A stretch of DNA of 64,000 nucleotides, from NCBI RefSeq assembly GCF_022179805.1, contig NZ_BPUO01000005.1, positions 310,001-374,000 on the forward strand. Direction: 5' to 3'. Positions 53,674 to 62,124 of the stretch are shown piece by piece. The stretch is from Cupriavidus pauculus (GTDB taxonomy: Bacteria > Pseudomonadota > Gammaproteobacteria > Burkholderiales > Burkholderiaceae). How positions within the stretch are numbered: position 1 is the stretch's first letter; the number at the start of each line of letters is the position of its first letter. Position numbers and translations under genes: made by a program. Below the pieces are notes generated by a model. That model saw only the letters and a program-made list of their open reading frames with translations, was not told the origin of the DNA and ran no database searches.

Positions 53674-53859
53674 ATGAACACCCAATCCGATATCAAGCTG
53701 ACCGACCAACTCGAACGTGACCTGATCGACCGCGAACTGGGCACCCAGAGCCTGGGCTTTGCCAACGACGTGAAGCGCGTGATCGCCACCGTGCAGAACG
53801 TTTTCACCCGCCTGCAAGCGGAAGCGCGCAAGGCCAAGGTGGTCTACGCGAACGGCTGA
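53674..53859 (+). CDS. Small conserved-looking 61-residue protein
   Basis: I do not recognise this protein. It has an excellent AAGGAG ribosome site (53661-53666) seven bases before the ATG. Downstream lies a very strong terminator, so it looks like a genuine monocistronic small gene. The sequence is polar, soluble and mostly helical, with no signal peptide and no cysteines; a repeated charge pattern is seen in LTDQLERDLIDRELGTQSLG, and a basic end in RLQAEARKAKVVYANG. The 241-bp gap before it contains GGTATTTACCC (53541-53551) but no other clear element. Confidence 0.7.
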   Translation: MNTQSDIKLTDQLERDLIDRELGTQSLGFANDVKRVIATVQNVFTRLQAEARKAKVVYANG

Positions 53860-53918
53860 TCGGCACTCGCTGGTAGCAAGAAGTTAGAAGGGCGGCGCAT
53901 CTGGCGCCGCAAGCATTG

Positions 53919-53968
53919 AAAACCGGCCCGCCGCATACCCAGAAGGTATGCGGCGGGCCGGTTTTTTT
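53919..53968. terminator. Strong bidirectional intrinsic terminator
   Basis: A 20-bp perfect stem (53920-53939 with 53945-53964, loop CAGAA) is followed by seven T on the plus strand and preceded by four A. It serves the small gene on the plus strand and the CoA-transferase gene (ending at 53989) on the minus strand. A smaller hairpin, GCGGCGC/GCGCCGC, precedes it. Confidence 0.92.
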
Positions 53969-53988
53969 GTTTGCGCGGGGCGCGGCCG

Positions 53989-55206
53989 TCAACGTTGCGG
54001 CCGATCCTCGGATTGCAGGATCCGTTCCGTATCCTCGCCCAAGCGGGGTGCGGGTTTGTAGATCGAGGTGGGCGTCTTCGAGAACAGGGCGGTCGGGCGG
54101 GTGGTGACGATGTCGCCCTCGGTGGGGTGCGTCATGGTCTGGAACAGCCCGGTACTCTGCACGTGGGGATGCGATTGAATGGTGTGGATCGAGTACATCT
54201 CGGCGACCGGGATATCCATCTCCCGGCACACGTCCATCATCTCCTGGGTCGTGTACTGCGCGGTGATCTTGCGCAGCTCCGCATAGATCGCCTGGATGTT
54301 CTTGTTGCGCTCGACGCGACTGCTGATATTGAACTGGTCGATAAACTCGCCGCGCCCGAATCGGTGGAAGAACGATTTCCAGTGCTGTTCCGTATAGGGC
54401 AGCACGGCGATGTAGCCGTCCCGGGTGGGTGATGGCTTGCGCCCGCCCTTGAGCAGGCGTGCATAGCCGGCATCGCCGATGGCCGGATGAAAGCCGTGGC
54501 CGCCCAGATGCTCCGTCATCGTGAAAGCGACCATCGTCTCGAACATCGGTACCTCGACGTACTGGCCTTCGCCGGTGCGTGCCTTGTGTACCAGGGCGCC
54601 CAGGATGGCATTGGCGGTGGCGAGGCCCGCAATCTTGTCCGCGAGCAACGTGGGCGGGTAGTCCGGCACGCCGGTTTCATGACCCACCAGATGGGCCAGG
54701 CCGCAGGCCCCCTGGATGATGTCGTCGAACGCTGGCTGGCCGGCAAAGGTGCCGCCCTCGCCAAAGCCCGTGGCGGCACAGTAAATGATGCCCGGATTCA
54801 TCTGCGCCACGGCCTCGTAGCCAAAGCCCAGCCGCTCGATCGCCTTGACACGAATGTTGTGCACCAGCACGTCGCTGTCGGCGATAAGCTGCCGCAGCGC
54901 CGCCTTGCCCGATTCGGTCTTGAGGTCGATACACACCGAACTCTTGTTGCGGTTGATGTTCATGAACGTCGAGCTCATGCCGGGTGTGCGACTCACGCCA
55001 TTCGCCCGCATCAGGTCGCCATCGGGCGGCTCCACCTTGATGACCTCGGCCCCATAGTCCGCCAGCACCTGCGTCGCGACGGGGCCAAGTACCACCGCCG
55101 TCAGATCCAGTACGCGGATGCCCGCAAGCGGCCCCGTGCGGGCCGGTACGTCCTGCGTCCTGCCGGTGGTCGCATCGTTAGGGGGCGGGGTGGTCTGGCT
55201 TCTCAT
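53989..55206 (-). CDS. CaiB/BaiF-family CoA-transferase
   Basis: This is a 405-residue class III CoA-transferase. It has LAGIRVLDLTAVVLGPVATQ, LADYGAEVIKVEPPDGD, MNINRNKSSVCIDLKTESGK and the segment QPAFDDIIQGACGLAHLVGH with the catalytic aspartate. It activates a carboxylic acid as its CoA ester. It is divergent from two acyl-CoA dehydrogenase genes and a hydratase and is evidently the activation step of that module. A predicted promoter (TTGCTT, 17-bp spacer, TATAGT) lies 25-60 bp upstream, overlapped by a palindrome. Confidence 0.92.
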   Translation of the reverse strand: MRSQTTPPPNDATTGRTQDVPARTGPLAGIRVLDLTAVVLGPVATQVLADYGAEVIKVEPPDGDLMRANGVSRTPGMSSTFMNINRNKSSVCIDLKTESGKAALRQLIADSDVLVHNIRVKAIERLGFGYEAVAQMNPGIIYCAATGFGEGGTFAGQPAFDDIIQGACGLAHLVGHETGVPDYPPTLLADKIAGLATANAILGALVHKARTGEGQYVEVPMFETMVAFTMTEHLGGHGFHPAIGDAGYARLLKGGRKPSPTRDGYIAVLPYTEQHWKSFFHRFGRGEFIDQFNISSRVERNKNIQAIYAELRKITAQYTTQEMMDVCREMDIPVAEMYSIHTIQSHPHVQSTGLFQTMTHPTEGDIVTTRPTALFSKTPTSIYKPAPRLGEDTERILQSEDRPQR

Positions 55207-55237
55207 CGTAATTACCTAGAGCGGATTCGATGGTTGG

Positions 55238-55266
55238 ACTATAAAGTTTTGCTTGTTCGCAAGCAA
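55238..55266 (-). promoter_or_regulatory. CoA-transferase promoter with overlapping palindromic operator
   Basis: On the minus strand, TTGCTT (55266-55261) and TATAGT (55243-55238) are 17 bp apart. A perfect inverted repeat TTGCTTG-TTCG-CAAGCAA (55249-55266) covers the -35 and spacer. It ends 12 bp before the acyl-CoA dehydrogenase ATG, so one bound dimer could control both directions. The TetR gene at 59540 is the likely binder. Confidence 0.6.
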
Positions 55267-55278
55267 GTAAGGATAAAC

Positions 55279-56418
55279 ATGGATACGTTACACATCGAGG
55301 TGGGTGACTTGCCGCCTGAATGCGAGGCGCTCCGGGGAGAGGTCAGGGAGTTTGCCAAGACACACATGACGAAATATTCGCGTGTGGACCGGGCGCACAA
55401 CTGGTCGGGCCGTGATCCCGCCTTCTCGAAAAAGATGGGCGAAAAGGGGTGGCTGGGCATGACCTGGCCGACCGAGGCCGGTGGCGGTGGCAAAAGCATG
55501 CTGGAGCGGTACGTGATGCTTGAAGAACTGCTGGCCGTGGGGGCGCCGATGGGCGCTCACTGGGCTGCCGACCGGCAAATGGGACCACTGCTCATCCGCT
55601 ACAGCCGGGACAAGCTCGCTCCCGCCATCATCCCCCAGATCCGCCGGGGCGAGGCATTCATCTGCATCGGCATGAGCGAACCGGACTCGGGGTCGGACCT
55701 TGCCTCGATCCGTACCCGGGGCACCAAGGTGGATGGCGGCTGGAAGATCAACGGACGGAAGGTGTGGACATCCGGTGCGCATCACGCGCACTACATGGTG
55801 GCCCTGGTGCGTACCAGCGAGCGTGGAGAGAACCGCCACGCCGGCATGAGCCAGATCTTCATCGAAATGGACCGGCCGGGCGTGGAGGTGCGGCCCATCG
55901 TCTCGCAACTGGGCACCCGTATCTTCAACGAGGTCATCCTCGACGACGTGTTCGTGCCCGACGACCACCTGGTGGGCGAAGAAGGCAAGGGCTGGGATCA
56001 GGTCATCAACGAACTGAAGTATGAGCGGTCGGGCGCGGAGCGCTTTCTGAGCAGCACCCAATTGCTGCTGGAAATGCTGGACGCGGCGGACGGCAACAAC
56101 CGCCAGCAGGCGGTGGCGATTGGCAAGGTGATCGCCCGTTATGCCACCTTGCGGCAAATGTCGCAGGGTATCGCGCTGATGATGGCCCAGGGGCAAGACC
56201 CGTCGCTGGCTGCATCCATCGTCAAGGACCAGGGCGCACTGCTGGAGCAGTCGTTGCCCGATATCGCCTACGAGGTGTTTCCCGACAGGCTGAGCGATGG
56301 CAGCGAATTCGACCAGGTGCTGAACCTGGTGACACTGGCGGCGCCATCGTTCTCGCTGCGCGGCGGCACGCGGGAAATTCTGCGCGGGATCATTGCGAAA
56401 GGACTGGGGCTGCGATGA
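55279..56418 (+). CDS. Acyl-CoA dehydrogenase-like subunit 1
   Basis: This is a 379-residue acyl-CoA dehydrogenase-family protein. It keeps the flavin/substrate segment CIGMSEPDSGSDLASIRTRG and WKINGRKVWTSGAHHAHYMV, and ends RGGTREILRGIIAKGLGLR. It lacks the DRxQFGxxI...Q segment that contacts the FAD of the neighbouring subunit. That segment is present in the next gene, suggesting the two form a heteromer. Start at 55279 with AAGGAT five bases upstream. It overlaps the next gene by ATGA. The step is alpha,beta-dehydrogenation of an acyl-CoA. Confidence 0.92.
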   Translation: MDTLHIEVGDLPPECEALRGEVREFAKTHMTKYSRVDRAHNWSGRDPAFSKKMGEKGWLGMTWPTEAGGGGKSMLERYVMLEELLAVGAPMGAHWAADRQMGPLLIRYSRDKLAPAIIPQIRRGEAFICIGMSEPDSGSDLASIRTRGTKVDGGWKINGRKVWTSGAHHAHYMVALVRTSERGENRHAGMSQIFIEMDRPGVEVRPIVSQLGTRIFNEVILDDVFVPDDHLVGEEGKGWDQVINELKYERSGAERFLSSTQLLLEMLDAADGNNRQQAVAIGKVIARYATLRQMSQGIALMMAQGQDPSLAASIVKDQGALLEQSLPDIAYEVFPDRLSDGSEFDQVLNLVTLAAPSFSLRGGTREILRGIIAKGLGLR

Positions 56419-57551
56419 GCGACAACATGATCGAAGAAACCGTCAAGCGGCTGCTTGGCAACGAGGTGAGCCGCGAACTGCTGACCGCCGTCGAGGCTGG
56501 AGACTTTGCGCACGCGCTGTGGCAAACCATGGCCGAGGCCGGCATGACGAAGATCCTCTGCCGTGAGGCGCATGGCGGCATCGAGGCCGCGTGGCTGGAC
56601 GCTCAGCCGCTCTTCTACCAGACGGGCTATACGCAGGCGCCGGTGCCGCTCGCCCAGGCGGTGGTGGGACAGTACCTGGCATCGCGATGCGGATTGGACC
56701 TGGCGGCCGACGGCGTGTTTGCGCTGGCCGCCGGCGCCCAGTCACGGCCGTTGACGTTGCACTGCGACGATGCGGGGGCACCAACCAGCGTGGCTGGCAC
56801 GATGAAGGCGGTGAAATGGGCGCGTCACGCGCATTGGCTCGTCATCGAGGTGGGCAATCAGATCTGTCTGGTGGATGCCCGCGGCGCTGGCGTGCGGGTA
56901 GAACCCAAGGCCGATGCCGCATCGTTGCCGTCCGATACGGTGGTGCTGGACCATGCCCACGTTGTGCACGTGCTGACCGCCGGCATCGCGGACCTGCCGC
57001 GTCCGCTGGAAGTGTTCTACGCGGTTGCCACGGCCGCCCAGCTGGCCGGCGCGCTGGAATACACGCTCGACCTGGCGGTGCAGTACGTCAAGGATCGCGT
57101 GCAGTTTGGCAAGCCCATCGGCAAGAATCAGGCAATCCAGCAGCAGCTCGCCGTACTGGCGGGCGAGGTGGCCTGTTCCTATGCCGCCGCAACCACCGCG
57201 TTGCGCGATCTGCCGGCCATGCCGCAGGACAGTGCGGCCCAGGCGGAATTCAGCGCGGCGGTTGCCAAGGTGACGGCGAGCGACGCCGTACGTACCGGGG
57301 CCTCCATCGCGCACCAGGTACATGGCGCCATCGGCTTTACCTACGAATACCCGCTGAACTTTGCCACGCGCCGGCTTTGGGCGTGGCGTGCCGAGGCGGG
57401 CAGCAGTACGGAATGGGCGGAGCGCCTTGGTCAGGCCTTTATCCAGGCCGGCTCGCAGCAGTTCTGGCCGCACCTGACCGCACGTACGCTGCCCAATGCC
57501 AATGTCCCGCGCCGTCAAAACAATGCCGAAGGAACCCCGAATCATGTCTGA
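56415..57551 (+). CDS. Acyl-CoA dehydrogenase-like subunit 2
   Basis: This is a 378-residue acyl-CoA dehydrogenase-family protein. The middle domain is degenerate: the SEPDxGSD motif is absent. The C-terminal domain keeps YVKDRVQFGKPIGKNQAIQQ, HQVHGAIGFTYEYPLNFATR and the end FWPHL. It is translationally coupled to subunit 1 (ATGA overlap). The complementary motifs point to an alpha2beta2 enzyme like the heteromeric dehydrogenases of mycobacterial cholesterol side-chain breakdown. It overlaps the hydratase gene by 8 bp. Confidence 0.9.
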   Translation: MSDNMIEETVKRLLGNEVSRELLTAVEAGDFAHALWQTMAEAGMTKILCREAHGGIEAAWLDAQPLFYQTGYTQAPVPLAQAVVGQYLASRCGLDLAADGVFALAAGAQSRPLTLHCDDAGAPTSVAGTMKAVKWARHAHWLVIEVGNQICLVDARGAGVRVEPKADAASLPSDTVVLDHAHVVHVLTAGIADLPRPLEVFYAVATAAQLAGALEYTLDLAVQYVKDRVQFGKPIGKNQAIQQQLAVLAGEVACSYAAATTALRDLPAMPQDSAAQAEFSAAVAKVTASDAVRTGASIAHQVHGAIGFTYEYPLNFATRRLWAWRAEAGSSTEWAERLGQAFIQAGSQQFWPHLTARTLPNANVPRRQNNAEGTPNHV

Positions 57552-58326
57552 GACACCGGATCAAGCGATCGTGACGCGTCGCGATGGCCACGTCGCCATC
57601 ATCGAACTGAGCCGCCCGCCGCATAACTACTTCGATGTGGACATGATTGCCCAGATCGCGGACGAGCTGGACCGGCTGCAGGCCGACAAGACCTGCCGCG
57701 CGGTGGTGCTGCAGGCGGACGGCAGCGCGTTCTGCGCGGGGGCGGATTTTTCCCGGCGCAACGGTGCCGCCGCGCCACGCAGCGCGTCGCGCATCAACCC
57801 GATCTACCTGGAGGCATTGCGCATCTTCAGCTTTGGCAAACCGATCGTGGCCGCCATCGAAGGGCCTGCCGTGGGTGGCGGCCTGGGGCTGGCGTTGGCG
57901 GCGGACTTCCGCGTGTCTTGCGGCGAGGCGCGCTTTTCCGCGAACTTCAACCGGCTGGGATTTCATCCGGGATTTGCCCTCTCGTACACCTTGCCGGCGC
58001 TGATCGGCAAGCAGATGGGCGCGTGGATGCTGTACACGGGCACCCGGATCGATGGGCTGCGTGCCAGGGAGCTGGGGCTGGTGGACTTCATCGTGCCCAA
58101 GGCGGAAGTCCGCGACGCGGCGATGGCGCTGGCCAGGGATATGGCCGTCTCGTCGCCACGCGCGCTGCAGTCCACGCGCCAGACGTTGAAGGGCGATTCG
58201 CTCAGTCGCATCCGCGACGCCATCTCGCGCGAGAGCGCGGAGCAGGCGATTCAGTTCGCGGGCCCCGATCTGGCGGAAGGGGTGAAAGCCATGGCCGAAC
58301 GGCGCTTGCCGGCCTTTGAAGACTGA
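57544..58326 (+). CDS. Enoyl-CoA hydratase/isomerase family protein
   Basis: This is a 260-residue crotonase-fold enzyme. FCAGADFS and VAAIEGPAVGGGLGLALAAD form the oxyanion hole region, and ANFNRLGFHPGFALSYTLPA sits where the catalytic Glu residues of true hydratases lie. At the first position it has N/R rather than an obvious E, so the exact reaction (hydration, isomerisation or other) is uncertain. The ATG at 57544 has a GAAGGAAC ribosome site and overlaps the preceding gene by 8 bp. It acts after the dehydrogenase in the module. Confidence 0.9.
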   Translation: MSETPDQAIVTRRDGHVAIIELSRPPHNYFDVDMIAQIADELDRLQADKTCRAVVLQADGSAFCAGADFSRRNGAAAPRSASRINPIYLEALRIFSFGKPIVAAIEGPAVGGGLGLALAADFRVSCGEARFSANFNRLGFHPGFALSYTLPALIGKQMGAWMLYTGTRIDGLRARELGLVDFIVPKAEVRDAAMALARDMAVSSPRALQSTRQTLKGDSLSRIRDAISRESAEQAIQFAGPDLAEGVKAMAERRLPAFED

Positions 58327-58371
58327 GGCTGCACGCCAGGCACAGACCATACATAAAACGGAGACAAGTTC

Positions 58372-59334
58372 ATGCAACGGAGACAATTTGGTGCCACGGT
58401 GTTGGCCGGCGCGGCGGCGCTGGGCTTCCCCTATCTCGCCCGGGCGCAGGGCAAGGTGATTCGCGTCATCGTGCCGTTCACGGCCGGCAGTGGATCGGAT
58501 GAGGGCGCGCGCTTTTACGCCGAACTGATTTCCAAGTCGCTGGGGCGCTCGATCGTGGTGGAGAACAAACCGGGGGCAAGCGGCCTCATTGCCGTGCGGA
58601 CCGTGCTGGCGGAACCGGCGGACGGCAATACCATCCTGCTGGGCAGCAACTCGCTGATCGCGGTGAACCCCGTGATGGTGAAGAACCTGGGCTACGACCC
58701 GTTCAAGGAGCTTGTGCCGTTGCATGGCCTGGCGATCTCGGCCGCGGCCTTCGTGACCAGCAACGAGTCGCCTTTCCACAGCATTGCCGACGTCGTGGCG
58801 CGCTACAAGGCATCCGGAAAGCCGATTTCGATCGGCAATTATTCGGAAGGCTACCGCCTGGTTGGCGAATGGCTGGCGCAGGAAACGGACATCAAGACCA
58901 CGCCCGTGCCCTACAAGGGCGGCGCGCCGATGGTGACGGATCTGGTCGGGAACCGCCTGGACATTGCGCTCAACGATATTACCGGCATCGCGCAAATGGC
59001 GAAGGCAAACAAGTTGCGCGTGCTCGCCATCACTGGCGGCACGCGGGACAGGCTGCTGCCCGATACCCCCACGATGAAGGAGCTGGGATACGCGGGCTTC
59101 GAGTCCTATGTGTGGTCATCCTTCTCGATGAAAGCGGGTACCCCGGCGGACAAGATGAAGGAGCTCGCCGCGGCCATTTCCGCCGCGCAGGCTACGGACG
59201 CGGCAAAGGCCTACCAGACCCGGCGAGCAGGCACCTTCCTGACCAAGTCGCTCGGGGAGCTGGGAGAATTCCAGCGTTCGGAGTACCAGCGCTTCAAGCG
59301 AGTGGCAGAAAAGGCCAACATCCAGCCGAGTTGA
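58372..59334 (+). CDS. Bug-family periplasmic receptor (TTT substrate-binding protein)
   Basis: This is a 320-residue TctC/Bug-family protein. The N-terminus has a twin-arginine-like start (MQRRQFGATVLAGAAALGF, cleavage after ARAQ). Family marks are KVIRVIVPFTAGSGSDEGAR, VVENKPGASGLIAVRTVLAE and TTPVPYKGGAPMVTDLVGNR. It probably binds the acid that the module activates and degrades. There are no TctA/B partners nearby. A GGAGA ribosome site lies before the ATG. It differs clearly from the other Bug receptor at 50.6 kb. Confidence 0.92.
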   Translation: MQRRQFGATVLAGAAALGFPYLARAQGKVIRVIVPFTAGSGSDEGARFYAELISKSLGRSIVVENKPGASGLIAVRTVLAEPADGNTILLGSNSLIAVNPVMVKNLGYDPFKELVPLHGLAISAAAFVTSNESPFHSIADVVARYKASGKPISIGNYSEGYRLVGEWLAQETDIKTTPVPYKGGAPMVTDLVGNRLDIALNDITGIAQMAKANKLRVLAITGGTRDRLLPDTPTMKELGYAGFESYVWSSFSMKAGTPADKMKELAAAISAAQATDAAKAYQTRRAGTFLTKSLGELGEFQRSEYQRFKRVAEKANIQPS

Positions 59335-59539
59335 ACCGCGAACATGCCGTGCCGCGCCGATTCCTGCCAATACAGGGGTCGGCATTTCTGGTCCGGTTCG
59401 TCGCCAACTGGAAGCCAGCCGGTCCCATTCGGTACAATCCGCGCCATCGGTCATGACGACTGTTAGACAACCCATCCGGCGACGCCGTACGAACGGCTGC
59501 CTTGACGGCACATTGCCAGCTTTGGCGATACAACTCTCA

Positions 59540-60148
59540 ATGAAACAGCCATCCAGTCGCACTCAGGAGCAACGGCGCGAGGAGTCCGTCAGCCGTATGG
59601 TGCAGGCCGCTATCGAACTGATTTCCGACAAAGGCCTCGCGGGGCTGACGATGAATGAAGTCGGCATCAAGGCGGGCTATAGCCGCGGTCTGGCGCACAA
59701 TCACTTCGGCACCAAGGAGAAACTCCTGGAGGAGTGTCTGGAGCAGCTTTCACGTGAATTCAATGCCGAGCGCAAGAAGGATGGCAGCGACACGCGCGGC
59801 ATTCATGGCATTCATTCGCTGGTCGATGCCTATACACAGCGGCCGGAAGACGCGGTCAACCGTATCCGCGCAATGTTCTTCATCGTTCTCGACTCGTCGG
59901 TCGCCGACTCGCCGTTGTATGGCTTTGTCCATGACTACAACGAGAAGAACATGGCCTACGTGGAATTCAAACTCAACGAGGCGAAAGCCCTGGGGCAGAT
60001 CAGGCAGGACGTGGACGCAAAATCCGCGGCCTTCATCATCATGAGTTTGCTGCGCGGGATCTCGGTCCATCGCCTGAACAAGGCTTCCATGGACCCTGCA
60101 GCGGTGAAAGCCGAAATCCTGCGAATGATTGCCCAGTGGCTGCTGTAG
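59540..60148 (+). CDS. TetR/AcrR-family transcriptional regulator
   Basis: This is a 202-residue regulator. Its TetR helix-turn-helix occupies about 15-60 (MVQAAIELISDKGLAGLTMN, EVGIKAGYSRGLAHNHFGTK), followed by an all-helical ligand domain. It sits at the end of the acyl-CoA module and is likely its regulator; the palindrome at 55249-55266 is a candidate operator. The ATG at 59540 (MKQPSSRTQEQRRE) is the natural start. The 205-bp gap before it shows no clear element. It converges with the DUF427 gene 7 bp away. Confidence 0.92.
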   Translation: MKQPSSRTQEQRREESVSRMVQAAIELISDKGLAGLTMNEVGIKAGYSRGLAHNHFGTKEKLLEECLEQLSREFNAERKKDGSDTRGIHGIHSLVDAYTQRPEDAVNRIRAMFFIVLDSSVADSPLYGFVHDYNEKNMAYVEFKLNEAKALGQIRQDVDAKSAAFIIMSLLRGISVHRLNKASMDPAAVKAEILRMIAQWLL

Positions 60149-60155
60149 CGCGGGT

Positions 60156-60530
60156 TTAGCGCTGGATGTCGATGCTATCGACCCGGTCCGGGTAGAACGC
60201 CACGTATCCCGCGATCTCTGCCACGGCGTCGTGGGGGTGCTCGTAGGTCCACACCGCGTTCGTGCCGCGCGGGCTGGCGGCGATGCTGAAGTAGGTGGCG
60301 TCGCCCTTGTAAGGGCAGTGGCTGGTGTGCGATGTGGGTGTCAGTTGCGCCATGTCGACGTCATCGCGCGGGATGTACTGCACGGCGGGATACGACGCCT
60401 CCTGCAGGTTCAGGGCGCGCGTGGTGTCGGCAATGACGTGGCCGCCGGCCTTGACGACGACGCGTGCGGGCTGGGCGGTAACGGTGATGGGGTGATCGGG
60501 GCCGGGGATTTTGACGGACTTGCCTGCCAT
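60156..60530 (-). CDS. DUF427-domain protein
   Basis: This is a 124-residue protein of the DUF427 family, small beta-rich proteins of unknown function. Recognisable parts are VVKAGGHVIADTTRALNLQE, YPAVQYIPRDDVDMAQLTPT, the conserved HCPYKGDATYFSI and the C-terminal AFYPDRVDSI. An AGGAG ribosome site five bases before the ATG at 60530 fixes the start; a longer in-frame extension is spurious. The 301-bp stretch between this gene and the GntR gene holds only the terminator at 60764-60795. Confidence 0.9.
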   Translation of the reverse strand: MAGKSVKIPGPDHPITVTAQPARVVVKAGGHVIADTTRALNLQEASYPAVQYIPRDDVDMAQLTPTSHTSHCPYKGDATYFSIAASPRGTNAVWTYEHPHDAVAEIAGYVAFYPDRVDSIDIQR

Positions 60531-60763
60531 GACGACTCCTGGGGCTGGAACGGCGGAAAAAAGATGAGGCGCGGCAAGAGTTGCCGCGCCCGCGCCGGCC
60601 ATGCCATACGCCTGAGAGACGTACGTGCCCGCGCCAATCATGAAAAAACCGCCACGGAGGTGACGTGAGGCCGGAAGGGAGAGAAAGCCTGCGGCCTCAG
60701 GCAATACGATAGCGCCCCCTATCGTTGTGAAAAAGCGCAACGGCGGAACACACCTTTCAGCCC

Positions 60764-60795
60764 GGTAAAACAATGGCCCCGCCAGGGCGGGGCCA
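60764..60795 (-). terminator. Intrinsic terminator of the GntR gene
   Basis: A 10-bp perfect stem TGGCCCCGCC/GGCGGGGCCA (60774-60783 with 60786-60795) is followed on the minus strand by TTGTTTT. It lies 36 bp after the GntR stop codon. Confidence 0.7.
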
Positions 60796-60831
60796 GAGGG
60801 CATTCAAGGAGGCCAGGGGAGGCTACAGCGG

Positions 60832-61521
60832 TCAGCTACCCGACTGTTCCTCGATCCACAGCGACAGCCGCACCTTGTAGGCCTGCTGGATATGCCGGCG
60901 GGTGATTTTCTCGGCCTGCTCGGGGTTGCGCGCTTCCAGCGCCTCGACCAGTGCCATGTGCTCTTCATAGGATCCGCGCGCACGGCCCGGCACCGCCAGC
61001 GTGGAGCGACCCAGCAGCGCCATCGACTCGTGCAGCGACCGCAGCGTCTTGAGCAGGTAGCGGTTGTGCGCGCAGCGGTGCAGCGTCTCGTGGAACAGGC
61101 GATTGTTCATCGCCAGCTTGTCCGGGTCTTCGGCAAACGACAGGTCGCGCTCGACGATATCGCGCAGCAGCGAGATTTCCACGTCTGTGGCGTGGCGCGC
61201 CGCGAGCGCGGCTGCCGTCGACTCCAGCACTTCGCGCATCACGTAGAGCTCGCTGACCATGCTGGCGTCCAGCCGCGTGACCATCATGCCGCGGTTCGGC
61301 TCGTTGACCACCAGCCCTTCGGATTCCAGTCGTGACAATGCTTCGCGAACCGGCGTGCGGGACAGGCCGAGCGTTTCCGCCAGTTCCACTTCACGCAGAC
61401 GGGTGCCCGGTAGCAGTTGGCCTGCCTGAATGGCGGCGCGCAATTGTTGATAGGCCCGCTCGGAACGCGGCAACGAAGCACTCTGGTCGCCGTCGGCGCC
61501 AGCCAGGTCCGTAGGAAGCAT
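60832..61521 (-). CDS. GntR-family (FadR/FCD-type) transcriptional regulator
   Basis: This is a 229-residue regulator. The GntR winged helix spans about 18-85 (YQQLRAAIQAGQLLPGTRLR, SRTPVREALSRLESEGLVVN), followed by an FCD helical domain (MNNRLFHETLHRCAHNRYLL). FCD-type regulators respond to organic acids. It lies 63 bp downstream of acdR on the same strand, so it could be co-transcribed with it, although each has a plausible separate role. The target is not evident. Confidence 0.91.
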   Translation of the reverse strand: MLPTDLAGADGDQSASLPRSERAYQQLRAAIQAGQLLPGTRLREVELAETLGLSRTPVREALSRLESEGLVVNEPNRGMMVTRLDASMVSELYVMREVLESTAAALAARHATDVEISLLRDIVERDLSFAEDPDKLAMNNRLFHETLHRCAHNRYLLKTLRSLHESMALLGRSTLAVPGRARGSYEEHMALVEALEARNPEQAEKITRRHIQQAYKVRLSLWIEEQSGS

Positions 61522-61584
61522 GAAAACGTATGTGGGTAACCAAGAGATTGAGAGTCTACCCGAGATCGCCCCCTCGACTTTTGT

Positions 61585-62124
61585 TCAGATGGGGAATTGC
61601 GTCGTCGACATCACCTGTTTGAGCACCATGAACGAGCGGATCTGGCGCACGCCCGGCAGGTAGAGCAACTGCTCCGCGTGAAGACGGTTGAAGCTCTCGC
61701 TGTCCCGCGTACGGACCAGCATGAAGTAGTCGAATTCGCCGGTGACCACGTGGCATTCCATGCAGCCGGACACCTTCTGGGCCGCGGTCTCGAATTGCGC
61801 GAAGGATTCGGGCGTGGAACGGTCCAGCACCACGCCGATCATCACGAGCATGCCCGCGTCGAGCGCCTTGGGGTCCAGCAGTGCCACGATGCCCCGGATC
61901 AGGCCCATCTCCTTCAGGCGCTCTACACGCCGCAGGCACGCGGGCGGGCTCAGGTTGACCTTGGCGGCCAGCGCTACGTTGGAGATCGACGCATCCTGCT
62001 GCAGCGCGCGCAGGATGGCCTTGTCGGCGCGGTCCAGTGCATCGACGTGGGGCGAGGCTGCCGGGGGTGCCTCGGTCGGTGCATTCGGGGTGGGCTTTTT
62101 GGTGCGAAATTTTGTTTCTTTCAT
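61585..62124 (-). CDS. acdR: Lrp/AsnC-family regulator, probable AcdR
   Basis: This is a 179-residue Lrp-type regulator. After a Lys/Pro/Ala-rich N-terminal stretch of about 28 residues comes the helix-turn-helix (LDRADKAILRALQQDASISN, VALAAKVNLSPPACLRRVER), then the RAM ligand domain (GMLVMIGVVLDRSTPESFAQ, VTGEFDYFMLVRTRDSESF). It is divergent from ACC deaminase, the arrangement known for acdR-acdS, where the Lrp protein activates acdS in response to ACC. The start at 62124 (MKETKFRTK) is favoured. The shared 180-bp region is AT-rich and includes GCTAATTATTTGC (62188-62200), similar to Lrp sites. Confidence 0.92.
   Translation of the reverse strand: MKETKFRTKKPTPNAPTEAPPAASPHVDALDRADKAILRALQQDASISNVALAAKVNLSPPACLRRVERLKEMGLIRGIVALLDPKALDAGMLVMIGVVLDRSTPESFAQFETAAQKVSGCMECHVVTGEFDYFMLVRTRDSESFNRLHAEQLLYLPGVRQIRSFMVLKQVMSTTQFPI

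Noticed and set aside
60531-60803. A 91-codon N-terminal extension of the DUF427 protein
   Set aside because: The DUF427 domain starts at the later ATG, which has an AGGAG site five bases upstream; the extension also runs through a terminator hairpin.
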